Below are positions 45,051-53,800 of a DNA stretch of 64,000 bases, piece by piece. The DNA comes from Bacteroidales bacterium WCE2004. Its GTDB lineage: Bacteria > Bacteroidota > Bacteroidia > Bacteroidales > UBA932. The stretch spans positions 310,001 to 374,000 of the forward strand of contig FUZR01000002.1 in assembly GCA_900167895.1 (NCBI GenBank), read 5' to 3'. Both the position numbers and the translations under genes were made by a program. Each line of letters begins with the position of its first letter. Position 1 is the stretch's first letter. The notes below the pieces were generated by a model. That model did not search any database and was not told the origin of the DNA. It saw nothing but the letters and a program-made list of their open reading frames with translations.

Positions 45051-45308
45051 CTAGTCATAATAATGCAAGAACTCAGTCGTTATATCGTCTCGTACAGAAT
45101 TCTCAAAGGGAATCACCTCGTCAGGAAACACATATTCGCAATGCGTACCTTTGTTCGATGCACACACATACGGCAAGTCAGACTGAGACAAAGCCTTTAC
45201 ATCCGCAGAGAGAAGCTCAGAAGAATCGTTTCCGATAAAACAGAGAGCAGATACGCCCATCGCAGCGACCGCTGCAAGTCCGATGAAAATCTTTTTCATA
45301 CTTTTCAT
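45051..45308 (-). CDS. NVEALA-like secreted peptide precursor
   Basis: 85 residues: basic start KSMKKIF, hydrophobic helix (about 8-25, with C23), then SSELLSADVKALSQSD. The DVKALSQ segment (36-42) corresponds to the NVEALA motif that names this Bacteroidales family, where it lies just after the signal region. The mature part has two cysteines (C49, C57) and an acidic, aromatic end. Start may be 45308 or the second Met at 45299. First gene of the cassette. A GTCCC/GGGAC hairpin in the presumed leader (45326-45339) and a perfect CACCATGGTG palindrome (45366-45375) lie upstream. Function of the family is not established. Confidence 0.7.
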   Translation of the reverse strand: MKSMKKIFIGLAAVAAMGVSALCFIGNDSSELLSADVKALSQSDLPYVCASNKGTHCEYVFPDEVIPFENSVRDDITTEFLHYYD

Positions 45309-45478
45309 AATTGTTGAAAGTTTGTGTCCCCAAAGGGACGGTTAATAGTTAAATATGTGATTTACACCATGGTGGCGAATTTGTCATCGGACAAAACTTT
45401 GCGAATCTAAAAAAAAGAATTGACTCTCACAATTTTTCGTCAGGTTTATTTGCGGCTTTCTTTCGCACCCAAAAAAAG

Positions 45479-45502
45479 ATCCCCGATCAAGTCGGGGATG
45501 AC
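45479..45502 (-). terminator. REP-like palindrome acting as terminator
   Basis: Minus strand: GTC, stem ATCCCCGA, CTTGA loop, stem TCGGGGAT, followed by CTTTTTTTGGG. Same GTCAT/CTTGA plan as the palindrome at 19813 with a different stem. It is 10 bp after the stop of the 45512 gene. Confidence 0.75.
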
Positions 45503-45511
45503 AGAGCAGGT

Positions 45512-46039
45512 CTACTGCATGGACTGGTTCATGCCTTCGAAGAATTTCTCCTGGAGGCCCTTGGCGAGTTCGTTGTCGGGGTTGAGCTTCAGGGCCTTGT
45601 CGAAATACCTGATCACGTCCATATAGTAGCGGCGGCCGTTCTGCGCCGGGTCCTGGACGATGCGGACCATGTAGAGGAAACCCTTCAGGGTGTTGAGGTC
45701 CGACTGGTCCATGTCCTGGCGCTTTTCCAGCTCCTCGATGCGCCGGCCGGTCTCTTCAAGCATGGCGTCCGTCTGCTCCGCGTGCGGGTTGAGCACAGAG
45801 AAGTTCAGGCTTTCCAGCGCCGTGTAGAACTTGGGCGCGACGGCGTCGGGATACATGGCTTCGAGGCGTTTCAGCCCGGCGATGCCTTCCAGGAAGGTCT
45901 GCGGCTGGCTGCGGTCGATCGAGGTGACCAGTCCGTCGATCAGCTGGCCCATCTGGGCGTCCTGGGCGTTGCAGAGGAGAGAGGTGGCCGTCATCAGCGC
46001 GATGGCGAGCAGGCGGAGTTTAGAAATTGGCGATGTCAT
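45512..46039 (-). CDS. Secreted TPR-like small protein
   Basis: 175 residues from MTSPISKLRLLAIALMTATS, a signal peptide probably cleaved after CNA. The mature part is helical with pairs of helices and a final RYFDKALKLNPDNELAKGLQ, a typical TPR-type repeat. No recognised family beyond that. The start overlaps the end of the TonB-receptor gene by 20 bp, so it is translated with it, and it probably works with the receptor in the envelope (inference). A longer start at 46066 adds a non-signal MYHLKTIKL. Confidence 0.65.
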   Translation of the reverse strand: MTSPISKLRLLAIALMTATSLLCNAQDAQMGQLIDGLVTSIDRSQPQTFLEGIAGLKRLEAMYPDAVAPKFYTALESLNFSVLNPHAEQTDAMLEETGRRIEELEKRQDMDQSDLNTLKGFLYMVRIVQDPAQNGRRYYMDVIRYFDKALKLNPDNELAKGLQEKFFEGMNQSMQ

Positions 46040-48071
46040 AAGCTTTATTGTTTTTAAGTGATACAAATATTCCGAGATAGAAGAAGCGGTCGCGGGTGGC
46101 GCCGATGCGCGTGCCGTCCGGCTCGATGCGGTAGATGTTGGTCCGGCCGAGCACGTTGTTGAGCGACGCGTAGACGATCACCTTCGGATGGGCCAGGTAC
46201 GTGATGTTGGCGTCCAGGCTGTTGTAGTACGGGGTCGTACCGCCCGCGTACACCCGCCCGCTGGCATAGGAGTCCGCCAGGCCCAGGATGAACTTGCCGA
46301 GGCTGTATTTCGCGGTCACGCGGAAATTGTGGCGCGAGGCGTATTCCGGCGTCCGGAGGGCGTCATAATCCTTGTAGAGGCGGCGCGAATCGTTGAAGGA
46401 ATAGGCGGCCGTCACGGTGAGGTTCCGGATCGAGGAATTCTCGAAGAACACGTCCACGCCCTTGCTGTCGCCGTGGCCCTCCGACGTATACGTGCCGTCC
46501 ACGAGCAGCGGCAGGCGGCTGTAGCGCTTGTAGTACGGCTCCACGCGCAGCATCGTCTTCCTGCCGTTGTACTGCATGCTCAGGATGGCGTGGTCCGCCA
46601 GGCCCTGCCGCAGGCCCTGGGCGGCCGCCAGGAAGTCGTCTTCCGCAGTCTGGCTGTAGCGGCCGGCCATCAGCGACATCTGGAAGTTGTCGTTGGGGAC
46701 GTAGCTCAGCGTCGCACGCGGCATCACCAGCCACTCCCGGCTGCGGTTCAGGTACTCCTCGCGGGAGGAGAGGTTGAGGAACAGGCCGCGGGCGATGCGG
46801 ATGTTGGCGTCGAAGTGCGCCGCGAACAGGTTGTACGTCAGGTCGTAGCCGACGGCGTCGTAGCGCTTCTCGCTGCCGCGCAGGTAGTTCTCCACACCCG
46901 CCGAGAGCTTCAGCGCGTTCGACAGCGTCTTGCGGACATCCGCCTTCAGGTGCAGCTCGTTGCGGAAATTATGGTAACGGTCCCCCGCCACGCGGGCGCT
47001 CTCCACGTCGTAGACCATCGCCGAATAGGCCGCACCCACGAAGAGGTTGAGTCCCCCGTCGAAGCGGGTGTTCAGCGTGGCGTTGCCATAGACGTTGTGC
47101 TCGCCCATCGCCAGGTCGCGGTCCGGCTGGCGCTGGCCCACGGCGGTCCAGTCGTAGCCGGCGTAGGACTTGAAGACGGTGCGCGGAGAGATCTCCGCCT
47201 TGTACTGCGCCTCGCCGGAGAGCTTGCTGTACGGGCGCGTCCAGGTGCAGCGGTCCGGGAAGATCGCGTTGTACGGCCCCATGTGGGTCAGCGCCGCGTT
47301 GAAGGAGAGGCTGCTCCGGCTGAAAGCCTTGGTGCCGCCCACGTTCCAGTCCACGAGCGAGGCGCTGACGCCGAGCTTGTCGGCCTCGGCCACGTCCGTG
47401 GTCTCCATCGGGAGCACGGACGAGAGGGCCTGGCCGTACTCGCCGCTGTAGCCGCCGAGCGAGAAGCTCATGCCCTTGAAGAGGAAGGGCGAGAAGCGGC
47501 CGCGCTGGGCCTGTCCCTCCACGTTGGTGCTGTAGGGGGCCAGGACGTGCATCCCGTTGATGAAGGTCTGGCACTCCTCGCTCTCGCCGCCGCGGACGTA
47601 GAGCTTGCCGTCCTCCCCTACCTTCTGCGTACCGGGCAGGACCTGCAGGGCCGAGACGAGGTCCCCGCAGGAATTGCCCGACATGACCACGTCCAGCGCA
47701 TCCAGCTTCTTGAACTGGTAGCTCTTGCCCATGCTGAACGTGCTGGCGGTCACGACCACCTCGTCGATCGAGGCCGCCTGCTCCTGCAGCCGGATGTCCA
47801 GCGCGCCGAGCGTGGACAGGTCGGCGGTGATGTTGAAATCTTCATAGCCCAGATAGACCGCGCGCACCGTCTGCACGCCGGAGCGGGACGTCACGAACGA
47901 GAAGTGGCCTTCGGCATCCGAGATGCCGCCGTCGAGCGAACCGACGACAAAGATATTTACGCCCACGAGCGGGCCCTGGTTGTCGCTGACAGTACCACGG
48001 ATGGTGGTCTGAGCGAATGCGCCGGTCGAAATCAGCAGCGCGGAAAAGAAAAGGATCAGTTGCGTTTTCAT
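46020..48071 (-). CDS. TonB-dependent receptor with N-terminal carboxypeptidase-like domain
   Basis: 683 residues. Signal peptide MKTQLILFFSALLISTGAFA, CarboxypepD-reg-like domain (about 22-105: TIRGTVSDNQGPLVGVNIFV), plug with IDEVVVTAS and YVRGGESEECQTFINGMHVL, then a 22-strand-type barrel. Short compared with SusC (about 1000), and no SusD partner is adjacent, so iron-chelate, peptide or small-molecule uptake is more likely than polysaccharide (inference). Directly downstream of a LytTR regulator gene, with 20-bp direct repeats just before its promoter. Start at 48071; the earlier Met lies inside the repeat region. Confidence 0.88.
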   Translation of the reverse strand: MKTQLILFFSALLISTGAFAQTTIRGTVSDNQGPLVGVNIFVVGSLDGGISDAEGHFSFVTSRSGVQTVRAVYLGYEDFNITADLSTLGALDIRLQEQAASIDEVVVTASTFSMGKSYQFKKLDALDVVMSGNSCGDLVSALQVLPGTQKVGEDGKLYVRGGESEECQTFINGMHVLAPYSTNVEGQAQRGRFSPFLFKGMSFSLGGYSGEYGQALSSVLPMETTDVAEADKLGVSASLVDWNVGGTKAFSRSSLSFNAALTHMGPYNAIFPDRCTWTRPYSKLSGEAQYKAEISPRTVFKSYAGYDWTAVGQRQPDRDLAMGEHNVYGNATLNTRFDGGLNLFVGAAYSAMVYDVESARVAGDRYHNFRNELHLKADVRKTLSNALKLSAGVENYLRGSEKRYDAVGYDLTYNLFAAHFDANIRIARGLFLNLSSREEYLNRSREWLVMPRATLSYVPNDNFQMSLMAGRYSQTAEDDFLAAAQGLRQGLADHAILSMQYNGRKTMLRVEPYYKRYSRLPLLVDGTYTSEGHGDSKGVDVFFENSSIRNLTVTAAYSFNDSRRLYKDYDALRTPEYASRHNFRVTAKYSLGKFILGLADSYASGRVYAGGTTPYYNSLDANITYLAHPKVIVYASLNNVLGRTNIYRIEPDGTRIGATRDRFFYLGIFVSLKNNKAYDIANF

Positions 48072-48075
48072 GCCG

Positions 48076-48107
48076 CAAAAATGGGCACTGGAACGCACTC
48101 CTGCAAC
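48076..48107 (-). promoter_or_regulatory. Putative promoter of the TonB-receptor gene
   Basis: Minus strand GTTG (48107-48104), 20-bp spacer, CATTTTTG (48083-48076); each box has one mismatch. Only 4 bp to the ATG, hence a leaderless message if used. The 20-bp repeats begin 6 bp upstream of the -33 box. Confidence 0.45.
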
Positions 48108-48113
48108 TTTTGC

Positions 48114-48193
48114 GGACCGACAGCTAGCTTCCCGGACGGATAGCTAGGACCGCGGACGAACGGAGAATCCGGCGGACGGACGGCTAGGAGATA
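48114..48193. repeat. Four direct repeats with 20-bp period, candidate LytTR operators
   Basis: Units begin at 48114, 48134, 48154 and 48174 with GGACCGACAGCTAG, GGACGGATAGCTAG, GGACGAACGGAGAA and GGACGGACGGCTAG; the third is degenerate. The last unit overlaps the LytTR stop codon. The ACAGCTAG core resembles the AgrA box ACAGTTAAG, and LytTR proteins usually bind direct repeats about two helical turns apart. Confidence 0.65.
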
Positions 48194-49008
48194 TAAGACT
48201 TGAGCTTGGACACGTAGGAGCGCGAAACAGGCACCGCCACAACCCCGCCGCCGAGCTCGAGCGTGTAGCCGTTGGAGTTGCCGCGCGCCGCGGAGATGTT
48301 GTTGACGTTGACCGCGAAGGAACGGTGGCACTGGAAGATGTTGTGATAGCCGGCCAGGTCGGCGAGCACGGCCGCGAGCGTGGTCTGCATCTCGGCGCGC
48401 TCCAGCTCGCCGTCCTGCAGGTAGCATACCGCCACGTTGTTTTTCTGCGCCTCGATGTAGAGCAGGTCGTTGATCGGGAGCGTGAGGTCGTTGCCCCGCA
48501 CGCGCGTGTCGTGGAGCGTCACCCGCACGTCCTTCTGCTCCTCCGTCGTCTTGTCCAGCAGGGTGTCCAGCTGCCCGCGGAGGTGCCTGGAATACGACAC
48601 CGCCGTGGACACGCCGCCGACGATCACGCCGACGACCAGCGCCCAGTAGAGGAACATCAGGAAGAGCTCCCACGAAAGCGGGAACTGGAAAAGCCGGACG
48701 GCCAGGAAGAAATTGCAGATGCCGATGAACAGCACCATCATCAGGACCGTCAGCGCCTCGTGCCAGATCCGCCAGGGGCGCACGTGCTTCTGCAGCGGGA
48801 TGAAGACCAGAAAGCGGAACGCCAGGCAACACAGGAAGGTCACGGCCCCGAAAAGGAAGGAAGCCAGGAGTTTGTTGCCTTCGTACGTGCTGAAGCCGAA
48901 AGGCTGCAGGAAATACAGGATCAGGAAAACGACGGCGCAGTTGCGCAGGCTCTCCACCATCCAGCTGGACGACGGCTGAAACGGATATTTGCGGCTGAGG
49001 ATTGACAT
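48184..49008 (-). CDS. Membrane-bound LytTR-family transcription regulator
   Basis: 274 residues. Four hydrophobic helices (about 22-38, 48-72, 82-108, 115-140) are followed by a linker and a LytTR DNA-binding domain (about 165-272): LPINDLLYIEAQKNNVAVCY and FQCHRSFAVNVNNIS are typical. No receiver domain, so it is probably a one-component membrane sensor. Located between five permease genes and a TonB receptor whose promoter region carries 20-bp direct repeats; control of that receptor is the straightforward hypothesis. Confidence 0.88.
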   Translation of the reverse strand: MSILSRKYPFQPSSSWMVESLRNCAVVFLILYFLQPFGFSTYEGNKLLASFLFGAVTFLCCLAFRFLVFIPLQKHVRPWRIWHEALTVLMMVLFIGICNFFLAVRLFQFPLSWELFLMFLYWALVVGVIVGGVSTAVSYSRHLRGQLDTLLDKTTEEQKDVRVTLHDTRVRGNDLTLPINDLLYIEAQKNNVAVCYLQDGELERAEMQTTLAAVLADLAGYHNIFQCHRSFAVNVNNISAARGNSNGYTLELGGGVVAVPVSRSYVSKLKSYIS

Positions 49009-49021
49009 TTCTACAAATAAT

Positions 49022-49047
49022 CCTGGCCCGCTCGACGCCGGGCCAGG
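49022..49047 (-). terminator. GC-rich hairpin after the last permease gene
   Basis: Nine-base stem CCTGGCCCG / CGGGCCAGG with an eight-base loop, followed on the minus strand by ATTATTTG. T-run is poor, so it may be an attenuator or a 3'-stabilising hairpin rather than a strong terminator; the LytTR gene starts 13 bp later. Confidence 0.5.
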
Positions 49048-49082
49048 ACAAATTTAACAAGTTTTTCTTAGTTTTTCATGTT

Positions 49083-51410
49083 TTATTCGCTCTTCAAGGC
49101 CACCGCCGGATTGGTCCGGGCGGTCTTGATATAATGGTACAGCACGACCAGGGAGCACAGCGCGGCCACGGTCAGCAGCGCGACCACGAACACCGTCAGG
49201 GAGAATCCCACCCGGTGCGAGAAGCGCTGCAGATAGTATTGCACGAGCAGCCAGCCCAGCGGGGCGGCGACCACATAGCAGATGGCCACCGTCCGCAGAT
49301 AGAGCAACAGGCCCTCGCCGGTGATCCGGTCCGTCCCGGCGCCGAACACGCGCTTGACGGCAATCTCCGTCCGCTTGTACTGCACGTCCATCAGCACCTG
49401 TCCCCAGATGCCCACGAGCGAGAGCAGCACCGCCAGCAGCGAGAACGCCCACACGGCCAGCCGCAGGCGCTCGTCACCGCTGTAGAGGCTCTTGCCGATG
49501 GAATCATAGAACTGGATCCGGTACGGCCTGCCAGGATCGACCTCCTGCAGGACGGCCAGGATCTTGTCCGTGGCCGCGCGGCGGTCCACCCCTTCGGCCA
49601 GGCGGAGATATGCATGCTCCAGCCCCATCGGATACGCAATGAAGGCGACCGGCGTATCGGCCTTGCGCATCGACGTGATGTTGACGCTGTTCACCAGCCC
49701 CCGGGTTTCGAGGCCATAAGCTTCGAGCTTCATGCCGACTTCCACGCCCTGCCGGCGCAGGTCTTCCGTCATCAGCAAAGCCGCTTCATCTCCTTCGAAG
49801 AACGGCTTGCCGTCCGTGACCCGGAGGCCCAGCACGTCGGGGAGATTCCAGGAGCAGAAGACCACGTTGACCTCGACCGGGCCCTGCCCGAAGTCTTCCG
49901 TCGAGGTGGAATACGTGTCCGAACCGCCCAGGAGCTCGCTCGCGTAAGCGACGTCCTGCACCTCCGGCAGGAGCCGCAGGCGCTCGGCGGCCAGCCAGCC
50001 TTCATTGCCGACCGAGCCGTGGCGGATGTTCACGACGGCCAGGTTCTCCTTGTCATAGCCGCAGGGATACTCCTGCATATAGCGGCTCTGGCGCTGCACG
50101 AACAGCACGAAGACCAGCAGCACGATGGACACGACGAACTGGACGCCCACCAGGACGGCACGCAGGGTCCGCCCGGAGGCCGACAGGCCGAATTTGCCGC
50201 GGAGGATCTCCGCCGGCTGTCCGGAAGTGGAATAGATGCCCGGCCAGATGCCGGCCACCACGCCCGTCAGCAGCGCCACGGCGCCGACGAAGAGCAGCAG
50301 GCCCCAGTGTCTGGCGCAGGAGAACGCCTCCATCATCACGCCATGGGTCACACAGGCTCTGGAGACAGGGCCCAGCAGCAGGGCGGCCAGGCCGAAGGCG
50401 CACAGGCACCAGAGGACGGACTCGCCCACCACCAGCGCCCGCAGCCGGCCCGTCGACGAACCCAGGATCTTCTGCAGGTTCGCGCTCCGGATGCGGAGCG
50501 GGGTCAGGGCGACGTAGAAATTGGTAAAATTGATCAGGCCGATGATCAGGATCAGGATCCCGATCGCCACGAGCAGCAGCACCTGCGCCTGGCTGCCGCT
50601 CTTGTAGACGCTCACCTCGTTGCGGAAATAGATGTCCGTCAGCGGAGTCAGCTCAACAGGACTCAGCCAGCCCTCATAGGGCGCAAAGTCATAATGGTCA
50701 TTGAAGTTCCTGGCCACCGCGGCGGCCTCGGCAGCATCGCGGAGCAGCAGATAGCAGACGAAGTTGGCGGCGCCGTAAGTCTCCCGGTTGAGATCGCCGA
50801 TGCCGATATACAGATTGTTGTCCAGCTGCGAGTTGGTCGGGAAATCCTCATACACGCCCGAGACCGTCGCCACGCCTTCCGTCTCCTGGATGATGCCGTC
50901 GGCATCCGTCTTCAGGATCTTGCCCAGCGCGGATTCGCCCGGGAAAAGCGTCTCAGCCAGGGAGCGCGGGATGATGACCGCGCCCTGGCGGTCGAGCGCC
51001 CGGTGGTCGCCTTCCACCATCCGCACCCCGAACACGTCGAGGAAGCCCGACGACACGCAGGTGACGTCGCGCAGATAGCCCTCCATGTTGGCATCGGCGC
51101 CCTCGACGGTGAAATAGGCGTCGCCGAAGAAAGGAGACAGGACACAACCGGCCTCGATCTGCGCCGCGGATGCGATGACGTCTTCCGCGAATCCCCGGGG
51201 CAACACATTGCGGAAGAGCGTCTCGTCCGCCGTCTTGTCCACCCGGAAGACCCGGTCCGCCGTCGGGTGGCATTTGTCGAAAGACCATTCATAGTGGACC
51301 TGCATGGCGATCAGGGCGAACGCCACGAAGGCGCACACCAGCCCCGCAAGGTTCAGGATCACCGCGACCGGGTAGCGGCGGAACAGGTTTTTCAGGTTCT
51401 TCAGGATCAT
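49083..51410 (-). CDS. Duplicated FtsX-type ABC permease (5th in cluster)
   Basis: 775 residues from MILKNLKNLFRRYPVAVILN. Two MacB-like modules in one chain: first helix, periplasmic core, three helices (about 290-420, with IGILILIIGLINFTNFYVAL), then again a helix near 440, second periplasmic core and three C-terminal helices, ending NPAVALKSE. The NPxxxLKxE ending recurs in all five permeases here. FtsX/MacB proteins transmit ATPase motion to the periplasm for efflux or lipoprotein handling. Starts 1 bp after the preceding permease stop. Confidence 0.88.
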   Translation of the reverse strand: MILKNLKNLFRRYPVAVILNLAGLVCAFVAFALIAMQVHYEWSFDKCHPTADRVFRVDKTADETLFRNVLPRGFAEDVIASAAQIEAGCVLSPFFGDAYFTVEGADANMEGYLRDVTCVSSGFLDVFGVRMVEGDHRALDRQGAVIIPRSLAETLFPGESALGKILKTDADGIIQETEGVATVSGVYEDFPTNSQLDNNLYIGIGDLNRETYGAANFVCYLLLRDAAEAAAVARNFNDHYDFAPYEGWLSPVELTPLTDIYFRNEVSVYKSGSQAQVLLLVAIGILILIIGLINFTNFYVALTPLRIRSANLQKILGSSTGRLRALVVGESVLWCLCAFGLAALLLGPVSRACVTHGVMMEAFSCARHWGLLLFVGAVALLTGVVAGIWPGIYSTSGQPAEILRGKFGLSASGRTLRAVLVGVQFVVSIVLLVFVLFVQRQSRYMQEYPCGYDKENLAVVNIRHGSVGNEGWLAAERLRLLPEVQDVAYASELLGGSDTYSTSTEDFGQGPVEVNVVFCSWNLPDVLGLRVTDGKPFFEGDEAALLMTEDLRRQGVEVGMKLEAYGLETRGLVNSVNITSMRKADTPVAFIAYPMGLEHAYLRLAEGVDRRAATDKILAVLQEVDPGRPYRIQFYDSIGKSLYSGDERLRLAVWAFSLLAVLLSLVGIWGQVLMDVQYKRTEIAVKRVFGAGTDRITGEGLLLYLRTVAICYVVAAPLGWLLVQYYLQRFSHRVGFSLTVFVVALLTVAALCSLVVLYHYIKTARTNPAVALKSE

Positions 51411-51411
51411 A

Positions 51412-53793
51412 TTATTCGTTTTTAAGCGATTCGACAGGATTCGCGTGGGCGATGTGCAGGCAGTTGAGCACGACGACCGCCAGGACGAAGGCCAGGACCG
51501 CGAGCGCGCCGCCGATGAAATACAGCGGGCTGAGCGTGACCTTCTCGGCGAACTGCTCGAGCCATTTGCCGGCCGCGAAGTACGCGCCCACACAGGCCAG
51601 GACCGCCATCACGGCACTCAGCTTCAGGATTGACAGGGCGAAGGAGCCCAGGATGTCCCGCGTGGTGGCGCCGTTGATCTTGCGGACCGCCATCTCCTTG
51701 GAGCGGCGCAGGCTCTCGTCGCGGATGAAGCCGATCAGGCCCATCAGGGCGATGAACAAGCTGAAGAAAACGCCCAGGAGCAGCGTATTGCGCATCTTCT
51801 TGCTGCCGTCATAGGCCGAGCGGAGCTCCTCCTCCCAGGAGAAGACTTCGATCTCCCGGTCCGGCAGGGCCTGCTCGAGCGCCAGGCGCACCTTTTCGCG
51901 CGCCGCGCCGAGCTGTCTCGCCGGGACATCCAGCTTGAAGATGATATGCGACAGCGCACGGGGGTCCCCTTCTCCCAGTCTGGAATAGAACAGGACGGCC
52001 GGGCGGCCATCCGGATTCTGCCAGTCGCTCAGCCAGTAATCCTGGCACACGCCACTGATCGTGTACGGGGAGACAGTCATCACACCGGCATCCGTCACAT
52101 ATTCGTTGGTATGCCCGGTCACATAGACCTGCTTGCCGACCGCGCCGTCGCTCCAGTCCGTAAACTCGGACATCTTGTCGACGAAACGCCGGCTCACGAC
52201 GATCTCATTGCCGTCCTGAGGCGTACGTCCCTCGACGATGTCGATGCCCAGCAGCCCGAAGAATCCGTCCGAGACCGAATACTGGTCGGAGAAGTTGAAC
52301 AGTTCCCGGTCATCGCCGGGCAGATAGACATTGTTGCCGCTGGGGTAAACGAACGGCAGCTGGTGCGCGCCGGCGACCCCTTGCACCTCCGGGAGTCCGC
52401 GCAGGGTGTTGACCATCCGGACCTGCGCGTCCCGGTCATCGTCGAAGATGTTGATATGGAATACGTTCTGATAGTCGTAGCCCATGTCGGCGTGCGTGAC
52501 CTTCTCATACTGGCCCGCGATGATAGACGCCATCACCACCAGGAACACGTTGATCAGCACCTGCACGCCCAGCAGACCGAGCTTCCACTTCCTGGAATGC
52601 TCCGTATAGTTCTTCAGCGCGGCATAGACCGGAATACGCTGGTAGAGCTCGGCCGGCACCACGATGGAGACGAACAGCACGGCCAGGACGACCGCCGCGA
52701 TGGCCGCGACGCTGCCGGGCACCAGCAGGGTCGTGAACGGGACACCGAGCAGGTTCACCACGATGCTCCGGCCGGCGAAGATGATCGCGGCGGCGAGCAG
52801 CAGGGCCAGGAAGATGTTGAGCAGCGACTCCCTGGCCAGCAGGCCGTAGATGTGCCGGCTCTCGGCACCATAGCACTTGCGCACGCCCACCTCCTTGGAA
52901 CGCTTGACCAGCGAGGAGATGACGATGAGGATGTAGTTGAGCAGGGAAATCAGGATCAGCAGCGCGGCCACGAGGGAGAGCAGGATCACCTGCACGCGGA
53001 TCGCCGGATCGGAAGAATGGATCGTGGAGAACGGCTTGAGCGTATATTCCAGGCTCAGCCCCTTCTGCTCATATTCTTCCAGCGGCTGGTGCGCCTCCTG
53101 CATCTTGCGGATGGCCGGCTTGAGCCCGCGGGGATCGACCCCCGGATAGAGTTTGACGTAGCCCCGGTAGCGGTCGTTGCCGATCCAGTTCTCCGTACTC
53201 CGCTTGGGATAGGTCTCCATGGAGAGCAGGATGTCAAAGTCCAGGAGACCGTTCTCCGGGAAGTCTTCATAGACACCCTCCACGGTGAATTTCAGCTCCT
53301 TCTGATCCTCGTTGCAGATCTGCTTGCCGATGACGCCGGCCAGGTCCCGCCCGTCCGCGAGTTTCTCCGCGAAACTGCGGCTCACCATCACGGAGCCCCA
53401 TTTCGAGAGGGCCTTCAGCGGGTCGCCGGCCAGGACCGGCCGGTCGAAGACCTTGAAGAAACAGGTGTCGGCAAAGACCAGGATCCCTTTCAGCTTATTG
53501 TCATTTTCGTCCAGATAGATGTCCCTGTTGAAATAATAGGTCGTACGGGTGCCGTATTCCACGCCCGGGACTTCCTGCATGAAGCCGGCGGAGACGCCGC
53601 CGCTCACCTGCCCATATTCCGCATTCTCTCCGTTCTGGGTGTAAGTGCTCTGGATCCGGTAGATCCGGTCCACGTCGCGGTAGAAGCCGTCATAGCTCAG
53701 CTCAAAAAACACCTTGGCAATCAGCACGATGCCAACGGCCAGTCCCACACCCAGGGACAGCACCTTGATCAATGTGTCTTTCTTGTTTTTCAT
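51412..53793 (-). CDS. Duplicated FtsX-type ABC permease (4th in cluster)
   Basis: 793 residues, same double MacB-core/FtsX plan. First helix MKNKKDTLIKVLSLGVGLAV, FtsX helices with VAALLILISLLNYILIVISS and EVGVRKCYGAESRHIYGLLA, second half with KEMAVRKINGATTRDILGSF and C-terminal NPVESLKNE. The VRK.xGA coupling-helix motif is the place where FtsX-type permeases contact their ATPase. Seven bp separate it from the preceding gene. Confidence 0.88.
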   Translation of the reverse strand: MKNKKDTLIKVLSLGVGLAVGIVLIAKVFFELSYDGFYRDVDRIYRIQSTYTQNGENAEYGQVSGGVSAGFMQEVPGVEYGTRTTYYFNRDIYLDENDNKLKGILVFADTCFFKVFDRPVLAGDPLKALSKWGSVMVSRSFAEKLADGRDLAGVIGKQICNEDQKELKFTVEGVYEDFPENGLLDFDILLSMETYPKRSTENWIGNDRYRGYVKLYPGVDPRGLKPAIRKMQEAHQPLEEYEQKGLSLEYTLKPFSTIHSSDPAIRVQVILLSLVAALLILISLLNYILIVISSLVKRSKEVGVRKCYGAESRHIYGLLARESLLNIFLALLLAAAIIFAGRSIVVNLLGVPFTTLLVPGSVAAIAAVVLAVLFVSIVVPAELYQRIPVYAALKNYTEHSRKWKLGLLGVQVLINVFLVVMASIIAGQYEKVTHADMGYDYQNVFHINIFDDDRDAQVRMVNTLRGLPEVQGVAGAHQLPFVYPSGNNVYLPGDDRELFNFSDQYSVSDGFFGLLGIDIVEGRTPQDGNEIVVSRRFVDKMSEFTDWSDGAVGKQVYVTGHTNEYVTDAGVMTVSPYTISGVCQDYWLSDWQNPDGRPAVLFYSRLGEGDPRALSHIIFKLDVPARQLGAAREKVRLALEQALPDREIEVFSWEEELRSAYDGSKKMRNTLLLGVFFSLFIALMGLIGFIRDESLRRSKEMAVRKINGATTRDILGSFALSILKLSAVMAVLACVGAYFAAGKWLEQFAEKVTLSPLYFIGGALAVLAFVLAVVVLNCLHIAHANPVESLKNE

Positions 53794-53800
53794 AGCTCTT

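Noticed and set aside
48114..48193. CRISPR array
   Set aside because: Period is 20 bp with no separate spacers, only four units, and no cas genes nearby.
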